Shown: positions 55,229 through 64,000 of the stretch, piece by piece
Layout of the letters: each line of letters begins with the position of its first letter
How positions within the stretch are numbered: the first letter of the stretch is position 1
Source: Xanthobacteraceae bacterium 501b
GTDB taxonomy: Bacteria > Pseudomonadota > Alphaproteobacteria > Rhizobiales > Xanthobacteraceae
Length of the DNA: 64,000 nucleotides
Reading direction: 5' to 3'
Assembly: GCA_000378025.1 (NCBI GenBank)
Contig: KB899087.1
Coordinates: 3,410,001 to 3,474,000 of the forward strand
Notes under the pieces: generated by a model
Seen by the model: only the letters and a program-made list of their open reading frames with translations
Database searches by the model: none
What the model was told of the DNA's origin: nothing
Made by a program: the position numbers and the translations under genes

Positions 55229-56530
55229 ATGACATTTTGCGGCCTCGACTTCGGCACGTCCAACACCACGCTCGCCTTCTGGCGCAGCGGCGGCCCGGTG
55301 CTGGCGGCGCTAGAGGAGGACAAGACAACGGTGCCGAGCGCCGTGTTCTACGACCGGCAGGGCCACCTCAGCATCGGCCGCGCTGCCATGGCCCGCTATG
55401 TCGAAGGCGAGGATGGGCGGCTCATGCGCTCGCTCAAGGCGGTGCTGGGCAGCGCACTGATCGAGGAGAAAACCCAGATCGGCCGCCGCGCCATCGGCTT
55501 CCGCGACGTGATCGCCGACTATCTCCGAGTTGTGAAGGCCCGGGCAGAAGCCGATGCCGGCACGGGCCTGGCCAGCGTCGTTCTCGGCCGGCCGGTGTTC
55601 TTCGTCGACGACGACGCGCCCGCCAATCGCAAGGCCGAGGACACGCTGCGCGCCATCGCCGGCGATATCGGCTTTCGCGAGGTGTCCACCCAGTTCGAGC
55701 CCATCGCCGCCGCGCTTGACTATGAGCAGCAGGTGGCGGGCGAAGAAATCGCGCTGATCGCCGATATTGGCGGCGGCACCTCGGATTTTTCCATCGTCCG
55801 CCTCGGCGAGGGGCGAAGGGCGCGCCAGGACCGCGCCGACGACATCCTCGCCAATGACGGCGTGCGGATCGGCGGCACCGATTTCGACCGCACGCTGAGC
55901 CTCGGCACGCTGATGCCGCTGCTCGGCTATCGCAGCCCGATGAAGCGCCCCGGACGCGACGTGCCGAGCGGCTATTTCCACGAGTTGGCGACCTGGTCGA
56001 GCATCAACCGGCTCTACACGGCCAAGACGGTGCGCGAGCTCCACGAGGTTCGCCGCGAGGCGGCCGAGCCGCACCGGGTCGAGAGGCTGATCCGGGTGAT
56101 CGAGGAGCAGCGGGGCCATACCCTCGCCATGGAGGCGGAAGCGGCCAAGATCGCCCTTGCCGAAGCGGAGGAGGCACTGGTCGACCTCGCCTGGCTGGAA
56201 GCGGGGCTGTCCGTGGGCCTGACGCCGGCCGATCTCGTCGCCCACACCAAGGGTCTCGCCGAGCGCATCTCCCGGCGGGTCGGCCTCTGCCTCGACCAGG
56301 CCGGGCTGAAGCCGGGCGACATCGATGCGCTGTTCCTCACCGGCGGATCCACGCGGCTCGCCCATGTGCGCGCGGCCATCCGCGCCACCGTGCCGCAGGC
56401 GCGGGCCATCGATGGCGACACTTTCGGCTCGGTCGGCACCGGTCTCGCCATCGAGGCCGCCCGCCGCTATGGCAGCCGCGACGCTGGCGATCTCAGCCGT
56501 GGCGCAGATGGAAGGACTTCGGCCGCGTGA
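55229..56530 (+). CDS. Hsp70-family protein, YegD-like
   Basis: A 433-residue actin-fold ATPase. It starts FCGLDFGTSNTTLAF (phosphate 1) and has IADIGGGTSDFSIVRL (phosphate 2) and LFLTGGSTRLAHVRAA (adenosine motif). It has the nucleotide-binding domain but no standard DnaK substrate domain, as in E. coli YegD. Function is unknown, possibly an atypical chaperone. Its 3' end overlaps the convergent aldehyde dehydrogenase gene by 38 bp. Confidence 0.9.
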   Translation: MTFCGLDFGTSNTTLAFWRSGGPVLAALEEDKTTVPSAVFYDRQGHLSIGRAAMARYVEGEDGRLMRSLKAVLGSALIEEKTQIGRRAIGFRDVIADYLRVVKARAEADAGTGLASVVLGRPVFFVDDDAPANRKAEDTLRAIAGDIGFREVSTQFEPIAAALDYEQQVAGEEIALIADIGGGTSDFSIVRLGEGRRARQDRADDILANDGVRIGGTDFDRTLSLGTLMPLLGYRSPMKRPGRDVPSGYFHELATWSSINRLYTAKTVRELHEVRREAAEPHRVERLIRVIEEQRGHTLAMEAEAAKIALAEAEEALVDLAWLEAGLSVGLTPADLVAHTKGLAERISRRVGLCLDQAGLKPGDIDALFLTGGSTRLAHVRAAIRATVPQARAIDGDTFGSVGTGLAIEAARRYGSRDAGDLSRGADGRTSAA

Positions 56531-57878
56531 GCATCTCGAAACCAATGCGCGAGAGCGAGGCGCCGCGCCCGGTCTCCTTCACCCCGGTCCAGGCGAGACC
56601 CGGATCGAGATAATCGCAGCGGTTCATGAACACCGTGCCGGTCTCGATCTCGCCGCCGAGGCGTTCGGCGGCCTCCAGGTCGGTGGTCCAGACCGACGCG
56701 GTGAGGCCGTACACGCTGTCATTCATCAGCGTCAGTGCTTCCTCGTCGCCCTTCACCTTCATGATGCCGACCACGGGGCCGAAGCTCTCGTCCCGCATCA
56801 CCGACATGGAATGGTCGACCCCGGTCAGCACCTGTGGCGCGAGATAGGGCGTGCCCTCCTTGTTCGCGGGGAAGGCGGCGGGGTTGATATGGGCCGTCGC
56901 GCCCCGGTCGACCGCCTCGCGGATCTGGCCGCGGATGAGGTCGGCGAAGCGCTTCTGCGCCATCGGCCCGAGCGTGGTCGCCTCGTCGAGCGGATTGCCG
57001 AGTACATATTGGGACGTCAGTTCGACGAAGCCGGCGACGAAGCGGTCATAGAGGCTCTCATGCACATAGATCCGCTCGATGCCGCAGCAGCATTGGCCGG
57101 AATTGTAGAAGGCGCCATCCACCAGATTGGCGACGGCGAAATCGAGATCGGCATCGGCGCGCACATAGGCCGGGTCCTTGCCGCCGAGTTCCAGCCCCAG
57201 CGGGGTGAAAGTGCCCGCCGCCGCCCGCTCGATGGCCCGCCCGCCTTCCACCGAGCCGGTGAAGTTGACGAAGTCCACCGCCCCCGAGCCGATCAGCCGC
57301 GAGGTCTGGTCATGGGTCAGAACGAGATTGGCGAACAGGCCCTTCGGCAGGCCGGCGCGGTCCATCGCACTCTGGAACCGCTCGCCAACGAGGATGGTTT
57401 GCGCGGCATGCTTGAGCAGCACGGCATTGCCGGCGATCAGCGCCGGGGCGATGGTGTTCACCGCCGTGAGATAGGGGTAGTTCCACGGCGCCACCACCAG
57501 CACCAGGCCGAGTGGGTCGCGCTTGATGTAGCGGGTGAAGCCGGGGCGCGCATCGTGCGGGATGACCGGGGCCAGCGCCTCCTCCGCCATCTCGACGACA
57601 TAACGCACCCGCTCCTCGAAGCCGCCGAACTCGCCGCCATAGCGCACCGGACGGCCCATCTGCTGGGCGAGCTCGGGCACGATCTCCTGGTTCATCGCCA
57701 GCATGGCGTCGAGGAAGCGCAGCACATGAGCGGAACGTTCGGCGATCGGCACCCGCCGCCAGGCACGCTGGGCGCCGCGGGCCTCGGCCACCGCCCGCGC
57801 GATCGCCCCCTCCGCCGCAGCCGGGCGGCGCGCCAGTTCCGAGCCGTCGATCGGCGAAATACAAACAATGTCGCTCAT
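56493..57878 (-). CDS. NAD(P)-dependent aldehyde dehydrogenase
   Basis: A 461-residue ALDH. The catalytic Cys lies in NSGQCCCGIERIYV, the general base Glu in GLELGGKDPAYV, and the cofactor site has LVVAPWNYPYLTAVNTIAPA. Three adjacent Cys in the active-site strand are unusual but known in some ALDHs. Substrate unknown; succinate semialdehyde or a broad range are possible. Met 57878 begins SDIVCISPIDG, a normal N-terminus. Confidence 0.93.
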   Translation of the reverse strand: MSDIVCISPIDGSELARRPAAAEGAIARAVAEARGAQRAWRRVPIAERSAHVLRFLDAMLAMNQEIVPELAQQMGRPVRYGGEFGGFEERVRYVVEMAEEALAPVIPHDARPGFTRYIKRDPLGLVLVVAPWNYPYLTAVNTIAPALIAGNAVLLKHAAQTILVGERFQSAMDRAGLPKGLFANLVLTHDQTSRLIGSGAVDFVNFTGSVEGGRAIERAAAGTFTPLGLELGGKDPAYVRADADLDFAVANLVDGAFYNSGQCCCGIERIYVHESLYDRFVAGFVELTSQYVLGNPLDEATTLGPMAQKRFADLIRGQIREAVDRGATAHINPAAFPANKEGTPYLAPQVLTGVDHSMSVMRDESFGPVVGIMKVKGDEEALTLMNDSVYGLTASVWTTDLEAAERLGGEIETGTVFMNRCDYLDPGLAWTGVKETGRGASLSRIGFEMLTRPKSFHLRHG

Positions 57879-58138
57879 GTCACACCCGCACCGGCCCCGC
57901 ACGGATGGCGTCCCGGGAGGGAGAAGATATAAGATACCGTCGATTCGTACAGGCCTTCAGCCCTTCGGGCTTTCGCGCGGGCTTTGTCCGTGCGGGTTGC
58001 AGAAGGGCAGCATTTCGCTTAATTCGACCGAATTCGGATTGAGCGGTCTTATTGTACCCCCTGACCGCTACCGAGATGCGTCACGATATCGGCGCCACAT
58101 TTTCTCGATCCCCTCATGGCCATGGTCGGTATGCCGCG

Positions 58139-59620
58139 ATGAAGCCGAACAAGTCGAGCGTGTCGCCGCTGGGGCCGCGCATCGTCGCCCGCCCCTCGCG
58201 TGGTGAACATGAGGACATGTTCGACCTCGCGCCGATCTCGCTGTGGCTGGAGGATTTCAGCGCCGTCCGAGAGCTGTTCGATCGCTGGCGTGCCGAGGGC
58301 GTGACCTCGCTGCGCGACCATTTGCGCGGCCACCCCGAGCGCGTGGCCGAGTGCTCGGCGCGCATCAAGGTGCTGCAGGTCAACCAGCGCACGCTCACCC
58401 TGTTCGAGGCCAGCAGCCTGTCCCACCTCGTCGCCAATCTCGACAAGGTCTTTCGCGACGACATGCTCGTCACCCATATTGAAGAATTGTCGCAGCTCTG
58501 GGACGGGCATACGAGCTTTTCCAGCCAGGCCGTCAACTACACCCTGACCGGCGAGCGGCTCGATATCCAGCTGAAGGGCATCGTCCTGCCGGGCTACGAG
58601 GAGAGCCTGGGCCGCGTCCTGCTCTCGGCCGAGGACGTGACCGCCCGCGAGACCGCCCGCCGCCAGGCTGCCAATGCGGAGCGCTACGCCAAGGGGCTGT
58701 TCCAGCACTCGCCGGTGTCTTTGTGGGTGGAGGACTTCTCCACCATCAAGCAGCTGATGGACGATCTGCGCTTTCGCGGCATCGAAGATTTCCGGGTGTT
58801 CACCGATGTGCACCCGGAATTCGTGCAGCGCTGCGTCAGCGAGATCCGGGTGATCGAGGTCAATCACCACACGTTGGAGATGTTTGGCGCCGGCAGCGTC
58901 GCCGAACTCACCGACAATGTGGTGGAGGTCTTCCGCGACGACATGCAGCGCCATTTCCGCGAGCAGCTCATCGAGCTGTGGAACGGCCGGCTCTTTCACA
59001 CCCGCGAAGTGGTGAACTACACGCTGGGCGGCGAGTTGCTGCATGTGCATCTGCAATTCTCGGTCCTGCCTGGTCACGAGGACGACTGGTCGCTGGTGCA
59101 GGTGGCGCTCACCGACATCACCGCCCGCAAGAAGGCCGAAGCCTATCTGGAATATCTCGGCAAGCACGACGTGCTGACAAAGCTGTGCAACCGCACCTTC
59201 TATGTCGACGAGCTGAACCGGCTGGAACGGCGCGGGCCATTCCCGGTCACGGTGATCATGATCCACCTCAACGACCTGAAGAAGGTGAACGACCAACTCG
59301 GCCAGGCCGCCGGCGACATGCTGCTGCGCCGGGCCGGCGAAATCATCGCCAAGGCGGTGGACCCGCAGCACTGCGCCGCCCGCATTGCCGGCAACGAATT
59401 CGCCGTGCTGCTGCCGGGAACAGATGCGGAAGCAGGCCATGCGGTGATGGAGAATATTCGCGAGCTGGCGGTGCTCAACAACCAGTTCTATTCCGCCAGT
59501 ACGCTCAGCCTGTCGCTCGGCCTCGCCACCAGCGCGCCGGGCGACCGGCTGGAATCGGTAGTCCGCCGGGCGGAGGCGGAAATGGTCGAGGACCGGCGCC
59601 CGGCCGATTCCGCGCTTTGA
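58139..59620 (+). CDS. Tandem PAS protein with degenerate GGDEF domain
   Basis: A 493-residue soluble protein. Two PAS-like repeats are visible (LAPISLWLEDFSAVRELFD near residue 30 and HSPVSLWVEDFSTIKQLMDD near residue 195), each ending in a DVTARETAR or DITARKKAEA linker. The GGDEF domain begins YLGKHDVLTKLCNR. Both metal-binding acidic residues are lost: the DxD motif reads IHLND (His376, Asn378) and GGDEF reads AGNEF (residues 417-421). It is therefore unlikely to make cyclic di-GMP and may bind GTP or act by protein contact. The Met at 58139 was chosen; a TTG frame extends to 58052. Confidence 0.9.
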   Translation: MKPNKSSVSPLGPRIVARPSRGEHEDMFDLAPISLWLEDFSAVRELFDRWRAEGVTSLRDHLRGHPERVAECSARIKVLQVNQRTLTLFEASSLSHLVANLDKVFRDDMLVTHIEELSQLWDGHTSFSSQAVNYTLTGERLDIQLKGIVLPGYEESLGRVLLSAEDVTARETARRQAANAERYAKGLFQHSPVSLWVEDFSTIKQLMDDLRFRGIEDFRVFTDVHPEFVQRCVSEIRVIEVNHHTLEMFGAGSVAELTDNVVEVFRDDMQRHFREQLIELWNGRLFHTREVVNYTLGGELLHVHLQFSVLPGHEDDWSLVQVALTDITARKKAEAYLEYLGKHDVLTKLCNRTFYVDELNRLERRGPFPVTVIMIHLNDLKKVNDQLGQAAGDMLLRRAGEIIAKAVDPQHCAARIAGNEFAVLLPGTDAEAGHAVMENIRELAVLNNQFYSASTLSLSLGLATSAPGDRLESVVRRAEAEMVEDRRPADSAL

Positions 59621-59653
59621 ACCTGGCCCCCTGATGGGCGACCTGAACCAAAC

Positions 59654-60079
59654 TCAGGCGCCGGCGCGTACGGTCAGGCCTTCCAGCTCGGCGAGATGAA
59701 CGAAGCACAGCTTGTTGCCCTCGGGGTCGCGGCCATAGGCGCCGTAGTAGTCCGGGGCATAGTCCGGCCGCAGGCCCGGCGCGCCCTCGTCGAAGCCGCC
59801 ATTCTCGATCAGCGCCCGCCAAGCCGCATCTACCGCCGCCGGCGAGGGCGCGGCGAAGCTTACCTGCGTGCCGTTACCCCACGTCGCCGGCAGGCCGTTG
59901 AACGGCAGCTGCACGAAGAATTGCGGCCAGCGGCGTCCCGGCATCAGCCACATGGAGCCGGGCGGCCCACCATCGGAGGGCTCATCGACCCGCTCAAGAC
60001 CCAGCGGCGCCAGCACCGCGTCATAGAAGCCGGTCAGCCGGGCGAGATCGCGCGCGCCGAGGATGATGTGGCTGAACAT
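59654..60079 (-). CDS. VOC family protein
   Basis: A 141-residue single-domain vicinal-oxygen-chelate protein (FSHIILGARDLARLTGFYDA at the start, GAYGRDPEGNKLCFVHLAE at the end). Substrate unknown. The ATG at 60079 is preceded by AAGGAGACC, a strong ribosome site. It is divergent from the ferredoxin-NADP reductase gene. Confidence 0.9.
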   Translation of the reverse strand: MFSHIILGARDLARLTGFYDAVLAPLGLERVDEPSDGGPPGSMWLMPGRRWPQFFVQLPFNGLPATWGNGTQVSFAAPSPAAVDAAWRALIENGGFDEGAPGLRPDYAPDYYGAYGRDPEGNKLCFVHLAELEGLTVRAGA

Positions 60080-60284
60080 CGAGGTCTCCTTGATCCTGCT
60101 CATGGTCCGGCCACGCCGGCGGCGCATGTTTCCCCACTCGGGGAGTAATGCGCAAGCCGGGGCGCGATTGGCCGGCAAAGCCGCGACAAAGGGTCGACAC
60201 CGGCCCGAATGCGCAGTAAACGGAGCCCCGAGAATTACATCAGCTTCCAGTTTGTTTGGAAGTTTTCACTTGTATGGATTGTAA

Positions 60285-61058
60285 ATGAGCAATCTCCACA
60301 CCGAGCGCGTCCTGTCGGTGCACCACTGGACGGACAACCTGTTCACCTTCACCACCACGCGCGACCCGGCGCTGCGGTTCAAAAACGGCCAGTTCGTGAT
60401 GATCGGACTGCAGGTAGACGGCAAGCCGCTGCTGCGCGCCTATTCCATCGCCAGCGCCAATTACGAGGAGACGCTGGAGTTCTTCTCGATCAAGGTGGCG
60501 AATGGCCCGCTGACCTCCCGCCTGCAGCACCTGAAGGTCGGCGACGAAGTGATTGTCGGGCGCAAGCCCACCGGCACGCTGCTGGTGGATTATCTCGTCC
60601 CCGGCCGCCGGCTCTATCTGCTGTCAACGGGCACGGGGCTGGCGCCCTTCATGAGCCTCATCAAGGACCCGGAGACCTACGAGGCTTACGAGAAGGTCAT
60701 CCTCGTCCATGGCGTGCGGACGGTGGGCGAGCTCGCCTATCAGGACTTCATCGAGAACGAGCTGCCGGACAATGAGTTCTTCGGCGAGCTGGTGCACGAG
60801 AAGCTGGTCTATTACCCCACCGTGACGCGCGAACCCTATCGCAACCAGGGCCGCATCACCGATCTCATCACCTCGGGCAAGCTGTTCGCCGATCTCGGCC
60901 TGCCCCCGCTCGACAAGGAAGATGACCGCGTCATGCTCTGCGGCAGCCCGCAATTGCTCGACGATATGCGCGTCATTCTCAAGGAGAAGGCCTTCGAGGA
61001 AGGCTCGACCACGGAGCCGGGCGACTTCGTGATCGAAAAGGCCTTCGTCGAAAAGTGA
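60285..61058 (+). CDS. fpr: Ferredoxin-NADP reductase
   Basis: A 257-residue FAD enzyme that exchanges electrons between NADPH and ferredoxin or flavodoxin. The FAD motif is RAYSIASANYEETLEFF (RxYS), the NADP motif is LLSTGTGLAPFMSLIKD, and MLCGSPQLLDDM follows. It ends EKAFVEK, the typical bacterial Fpr tail. The start ATG follows an AT-rich stretch that probably holds the promoter. Confidence 0.93.
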   Translation: MSNLHTERVLSVHHWTDNLFTFTTTRDPALRFKNGQFVMIGLQVDGKPLLRAYSIASANYEETLEFFSIKVANGPLTSRLQHLKVGDEVIVGRKPTGTLLVDYLVPGRRLYLLSTGTGLAPFMSLIKDPETYEAYEKVILVHGVRTVGELAYQDFIENELPDNEFFGELVHEKLVYYPTVTREPYRNQGRITDLITSGKLFADLGLPPLDKEDDRVMLCGSPQLLDDMRVILKEKAFEEGSTTEPGDFVIEKAFVEK

Positions 61059-61090
61059 GCCGCGGGCCGCCTCAGAAGCGGCCGCAATTC

Positions 61091-61402
61091 TCAGCGTACC
61101 CGCCGATCGGAATCCCAGCGATCCTTGTCGGCGCGCGCCGCCTCCTCCGGCGACAGAACGCGGTATTCGGCCTCGATGATCTCGGGGCCACCGCTGCGGC
61201 CGGTGCGCCGGCGCCCGCCGAACAGGCGGTAGGCCAGGCCGGCAATCACGATGATGGGGAAGACCACAAGGAACACGCTGGCCGCCACCAGCGCCAGCGC
61301 GGTGCCGAGCGCCAGCGCGACGGCGACGACGAGCGCCACCTGCCACCAGCTCACTTTTCGGACGGTGAAACGCATGCGATCGAACGGGTCGGTCGAACTC
61401 AT
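61091..61402 (-). CDS. Small membrane hypothetical protein
   Basis: A 103-residue protein with two hydrophobic helices (VALVVAVALALGTALALVAA and VFLVVFPIIVIAGLAYRLFG) and a basic, then acidic, C-terminal tail (EIIEAEYRVLSPEEAARADK). No named family recognised. Convergent with fpr, 32 bases apart. Confidence 0.75.
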   Translation of the reverse strand: MSSTDPFDRMRFTVRKVSWWQVALVVAVALALGTALALVAASVFLVVFPIIVIAGLAYRLFGGRRRTGRSGGPEIIEAEYRVLSPEEAARADKDRWDSDRRVR

Positions 61403-61562
61403 CCTCTAGGTCTTTCCTCCTGACGCGGTCGCCCCGCGAAAAGGCGATATGGGGAGCCGGCACGCGGCATTCCAGCGCCGCGCGTGTAATTTCAATGACA
61501 CGGCGCCCGGGGCCCGCTCCAATGGGAGGGCTGGGGCTGGTCCAGCCGGAACGGGGATCGTG

Positions 61563-62051
61563 ATGCTACGCGACGCGGTGGAAGACGACATCACCGGCAT
61601 TCTCGCCATCTACAACCATGCCATTGTGAACACAACCGCGATCTGGAACGACACCCCGGCCGACCTCGCCAACCGCCTCGCCTGGCTGCGCGACCGGCGC
61701 GGACGCGGCTACCCGGTGATTGTCGCCGCGCAGGCGGGCGAGATATTGGGCTATGCCAGTTTCGGCGATTTCCGCCCCTTCGAGGGGTTCCGCATCAGCG
61801 TCGAGCACTCGGTCTATGTGGCCGAGGCGGCGCGCGGGCGCGGGCTGGGGCGGGCGCTGGTGGAGGCACTGTTCGCCCCGGCGCGAGCCCTGGGCAAACA
61901 GGTGATGATCGGCGGCGTCACTGGCGGCAACGAGGCCTCGCTCGCCTTGCACGCCCGCCTCGGCTTCCGGGAGACCGGCCGCATGCCCGGCATCGGCACC
62001 AAGTTCGGCCGGCGTCTCGATCTGGTTTTCATGCAGAAAGAGCTGTACTGA
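61563..62051 (+). CDS. GNAT N-acetyltransferase, PAT/phosphinothricin type
   Basis: A 162-residue GNAT enzyme. The acetyl-CoA motif is RGRGLGRALVEALF, and IYNHAIVNTTAIWND, followed by SVEHSVYV, match the phosphinothricin/methionine-sulfoximine acetyltransferase family. Substrate may be glutamate analogues or other amino compounds. The ATG at 61563 is preferred over a GTG one codon earlier. Confidence 0.9.
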   Translation: MLRDAVEDDITGILAIYNHAIVNTTAIWNDTPADLANRLAWLRDRRGRGYPVIVAAQAGEILGYASFGDFRPFEGFRISVEHSVYVAEAARGRGLGRALVEALFAPARALGKQVMIGGVTGGNEASLALHARLGFRETGRMPGIGTKFGRRLDLVFMQKELY

Positions 62052-62112
62052 TCCATTGCACAACCTTTGCTTGTGTGGTGTCCTGTGACCATCTTTGGGC
62101 GGAGGACACGCC

Positions 62113-63459
62113 ATGGGCTGGGGTTATGACTTACTGCTGCCGCTGATCATCGCCTTCGGCATTCCGGCCATCCTGATCTTTATCCGCAACAGCGTGCGGC
62201 AGAAGCGGGCCGGCGTTGCCAGGGAGATCAAGGAGGGGTTCGGCTTCGCGGACGACGCCACGCCCTCCTTCGAATTCGTGGAGGCGAAATATGCCGCCGA
62301 CCCAAAGGACCGCGCCTGGCCGCGCCTGTTGATCGGCTCCATTCCCTTCTGCCTTGTGGCGATGCTCGGGCTGGAGATCATCTTCGCCAAGGCTGGCCCG
62401 GAAGGGGCGAAGCTTGGCAGGTGGATCGCCGCCAGCGCCCTGCTCGGCACCGATAGCACCAAAGCTGGGGAGGTTACGGCGCTGCTCGGCTTCGTCTTTG
62501 CCGGCGGCATCCTGTTCTCGCTCGGCTACCTCATGCGCGCGGTGATGAATTTCGAACTCGGTCCGCTCAGCTTCCTGCGGGCCACCACGCATATGCTGAT
62601 GGCCGTCGTGACCGTCATCGTGCTTTGGCGGGCGGCGCCGGCGGGGCCCGACTGGATTCCCTCCGGCACGTTGTGGTTCCTCGCCGCCTTCCTATTCGGC
62701 TTCTTTCCAGATCTCGGCCTGCGCTACGCGATCAGCCGCGCGACATGGCTGCCTCTCAAGAGCGAGCGCACCGAGCTGCTCGAACGCGCGCGCGGCACGC
62801 CTCTGGAGGTGATCGACGGCATCGACGCCTGGACGCGATTCCGGCTCGACGAGATGATGATCATGGACGTGCAGAACCTCGCCACGGCCAATCCGATCAT
62901 GCTCTATGTCGAGACGCCCTTCGGCCTCTACGAATGCATCGACTGGATCGCCCAGGCGCAACTCTGCATCATTGTCGGCCCGCACGCCTTCCTGGCGCTG
63001 CGCCAGCACAATATCCGCACCATCTTCGATCTGGAGCGCGCCACGGTGCGCGAGGGAGCGACGGCCAATCTGCGGTCAATGATCGCCGATATCCTCGAAC
63101 GAAGCGCCCGCGACGAAGCGGCCGCAGCGGCGGCGGCGAAAAAGCCGGCACCGAGGACGGCGAGCGACGAGCCCGCGCCGGTCTCGGCGGCCAAGCCCCC
63201 GGTCGCGCTCGACGACGAGGACCGCCGCCACTTGTTCGAAACCATGCTGGACGATCTGCACGTCCACCGGCTGCGGCAGATCTGGGAGCGGGTGGCGGCG
63301 AAGCTGGGCACACCTTATCGCCGCCTGTCGCCCCTGCCCGGTCCCGCCGCAGACAGTCCCCCCGGAGTCGTTCCCGCCCTTGGAGCCCCTCCCAGTCCCG
63401 GAGTCGTTTCCGACCCCGGTGCCGGGCAGAAGGAACCCGCGGCAGTCGCCGCTCAGTAG
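62113..63459 (+). CDS. Uncharacterised five-helix membrane protein with soluble C-terminal domain
   Basis: A 448-residue protein with five predicted membrane helices in the first 210 residues ([20 protein letters not shown] is the first). A soluble region follows that contains [20 protein letters not shown] and another stretch, and a Pro/Ala-rich tail of about 50 residues with repeated SPGVV-like units. No family recognised. The soluble region has a possible helix-hairpin-helix look, which is weak. The last 7 bases overlap the convergent ahcY gene. Confidence 0.7.
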   Translation: MGWGYDLLLPLIIAFGIPAILIFIRNSVRQKRAGVAREIKEGFGFADDATPSFEFVEAKYAADPKDRAWPRLLIGSIPFCLVAMLGLEIIFAKAGPEGAKLGRWIAASALLGTDSTKAGEVTALLGFVFAGGILFSLGYLMRAVMNFELGPLSFLRATTHMLMAVVTVIVLWRAAPAGPDWIPSGTLWFLAAFLFGFFPDLGLRYAISRATWLPLKSERTELLERARGTPLEVIDGIDAWTRFRLDEMMIMDVQNLATANPIMLYVETPFGLYECIDWIAQAQLCIIVGPHAFLALRQHNIRTIFDLERATVREGATANLRSMIADILERSARDEAAAAAAAKKPAPRTASDEPAPVSAAKPPVALDDEDRRHLFETMLDDLHVHRLRQIWERVAAKLGTPYRRLSPLPGPAADSPPGVVPALGAPPSPGVVSDPGAGQKEPAAVAAQ

Positions 63460-64000
63460 CGGTAGTGGTCCGACTTGAAGGGGCCTTCCACCGTCACGCC
63501 GATATAGTCGGCCTGGTCGGGGCGCAGCTTGGTGAGGTTCACGCCGATCTTGGCGAGGTGCAGCATGGCGACTTTCTCGTCCAGCGACTTCGGCAGCACG
63601 TACACTTCCTTCTTGTACTTGCCGTCCTTGTTGTTGGCGTAAAGTTCGATCTGCGCCAGCGTCTGGTTGGTGAAGGAGGCCGACATCACGAAGGACGGGT
63701 GGCCCATGGCGTTGCCAAGGTTCACCAGACGGCCTTCCGACAGCAGGATCATGCGCTTGCCATCGGGGAACGTGATCTCATCGACCTGCGGCTTGATGTT
63801 GTCCCACTTCAGATTCTTCAGCGACGCGATCTGGATCTCGTTGTCGAAGTGGCCGATGTTGCAGACGATCGCCCGGTCCTTCATCGCGCGCATATGCTCG
63901 ATGGTGATGATGTCCTTGTTGCCGGTGGCGGTGACGAAGATGTCGGCAATCGGCGCCGCCTCTTCCATGGTCACGACCTGGTAGCCTTCCATCGCCGCCT
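63453..64000 (-). CDS. ahcY: Adenosylhomocysteinase (5' part outside window)
   Basis: The C-terminal 180 or so residues of S-adenosylhomocysteine hydrolase, which splits SAH to adenosine and homocysteine in the methyl cycle. Seen are [51 protein letters not shown] and the C-terminal PFKSDHYRY, which reaches into the neighbouring subunit to close the NAD site. The frame continues beyond the window edge, so the Met at 63992 is not the start. Confidence 0.97.
   Translation of the reverse strand, partial: AAMEGYQVVTMEEAAPIADIFVTATGNKDIITIEHMRAMKDRAIVCNIGHFDNEIQIASLKNLKWDNIKPQVDEITFPDGKRMILLSEGRLVNLGNAMGHPSFVMSASFTNQTLAQIELYANNKDGKYKKEVYVLPKSLDEKVAMLHLAKIGVNLTKLRPDQADYIGVTVEGPFKSDHYRY

Noticed and set aside
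56493-56530. 38-bp convergent overlap of the Hsp70-like and aldehyde dehydrogenase genes
   Set aside because: Both C-termini look normal, and such tail overlaps are common in compact GC-rich genomes.
60080-60284. Possible small RNA or riboswitch before fpr
   Set aside because: The gap is partly AT-rich near the fpr start, consistent with a promoter, and I saw no conserved structure.

Overview
The window is a gene-dense, GC-rich chromosomal segment of an alphaproteobacterium. It most likely comes from the Hyphomicrobiales (Rhizobiales), perhaps near Ancylobacter, Starkeya or Xanthobacter; the order is an inference and the genus a guess. Support comes from a CcrM-type adenine methyltransferase, an imuA-imuB-dnaE2 cassette behind an alphaproteobacterial GTTC-N7-GTTC LexA box, a stand-alone F0 operon (atpI-atpB-atpE-atpF'-atpF) without F1 genes, an OhrR-type sensor, and a possible EcfG-like promoter before csbD. 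I saw no rRNA, tRNA, CRISPR array, insertion sequence or prophage. Almost everything is core chromosome.

Layout. 1-9.8 kb: 3' part of hrpB, an orphan Flp-like pilin, a CorC/HlyC family membrane protein, aroC, a helix-turn-helix/RibB fusion, a DUF1194 secreted protein and an RlmD-type rRNA methyltransferase. 10-17.4 kb: DUF1097 protein, then tlyA, dxs, xseB and a histone-deacetylase-like gene on the minus strand, interrupted by four genes (membrane hydrolase, isoprenylcysteine methyltransferase-like, DUF1272, DUF1284). 17.5-27 kb: TsaC/Sua5, a SleB-type cell wall hydrolase, a Cys-rich small protein, the F0 operon and smc. 27-36.4 kb: FUSC transporter, ccrM, csbD, mutY, DUF721/DciA, a DsbA-like thioredoxin, a PA0069-type radical SAM gene coupled to a VOC gene, a small glycosyltransferase, moaB and a zinc metallopeptidase.

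36.5-42.4 kb is a regulatory block. A ring-cleaving dioxygenase and hydrolase pair resembling MhqO/MhqD is divergent from a LysR gene with a perfect palindrome between them. An OhrR-like repressor follows, then a SorC regulator with a SAF-domain dehydrogenase. 42.6-53.7 kb holds the SOS mutagenesis cassette and a GtrB/GT39/GtrA/ChbG envelope-glycan cluster that parallels the Francisella FlmF2-FlmK-NaxD lipid A pathway. 53.7-64 kb holds ExoD, a 30-residue membrane microprotein, a YegD-like Hsp70, an aldehyde dehydrogenase, a tandem-PAS protein with a degenerate GGDEF domain, VOC, ferredoxin-NADP reductase, GNAT, an unknown membrane protein and the 3' part of ahcY.

No wholly new multi-gene defence or mobile system was found. 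The best leads are the HTH-RibBX fusion with a strong internal ribosome site, the glycan-modification cluster, the palindrome-controlled MhqO/MhqD-like cassette, the degenerate GGDEF sensor, the microprotein at 55013-55105, and two related palindromic intergenic elements ending in CGTCAT/ATGACG.
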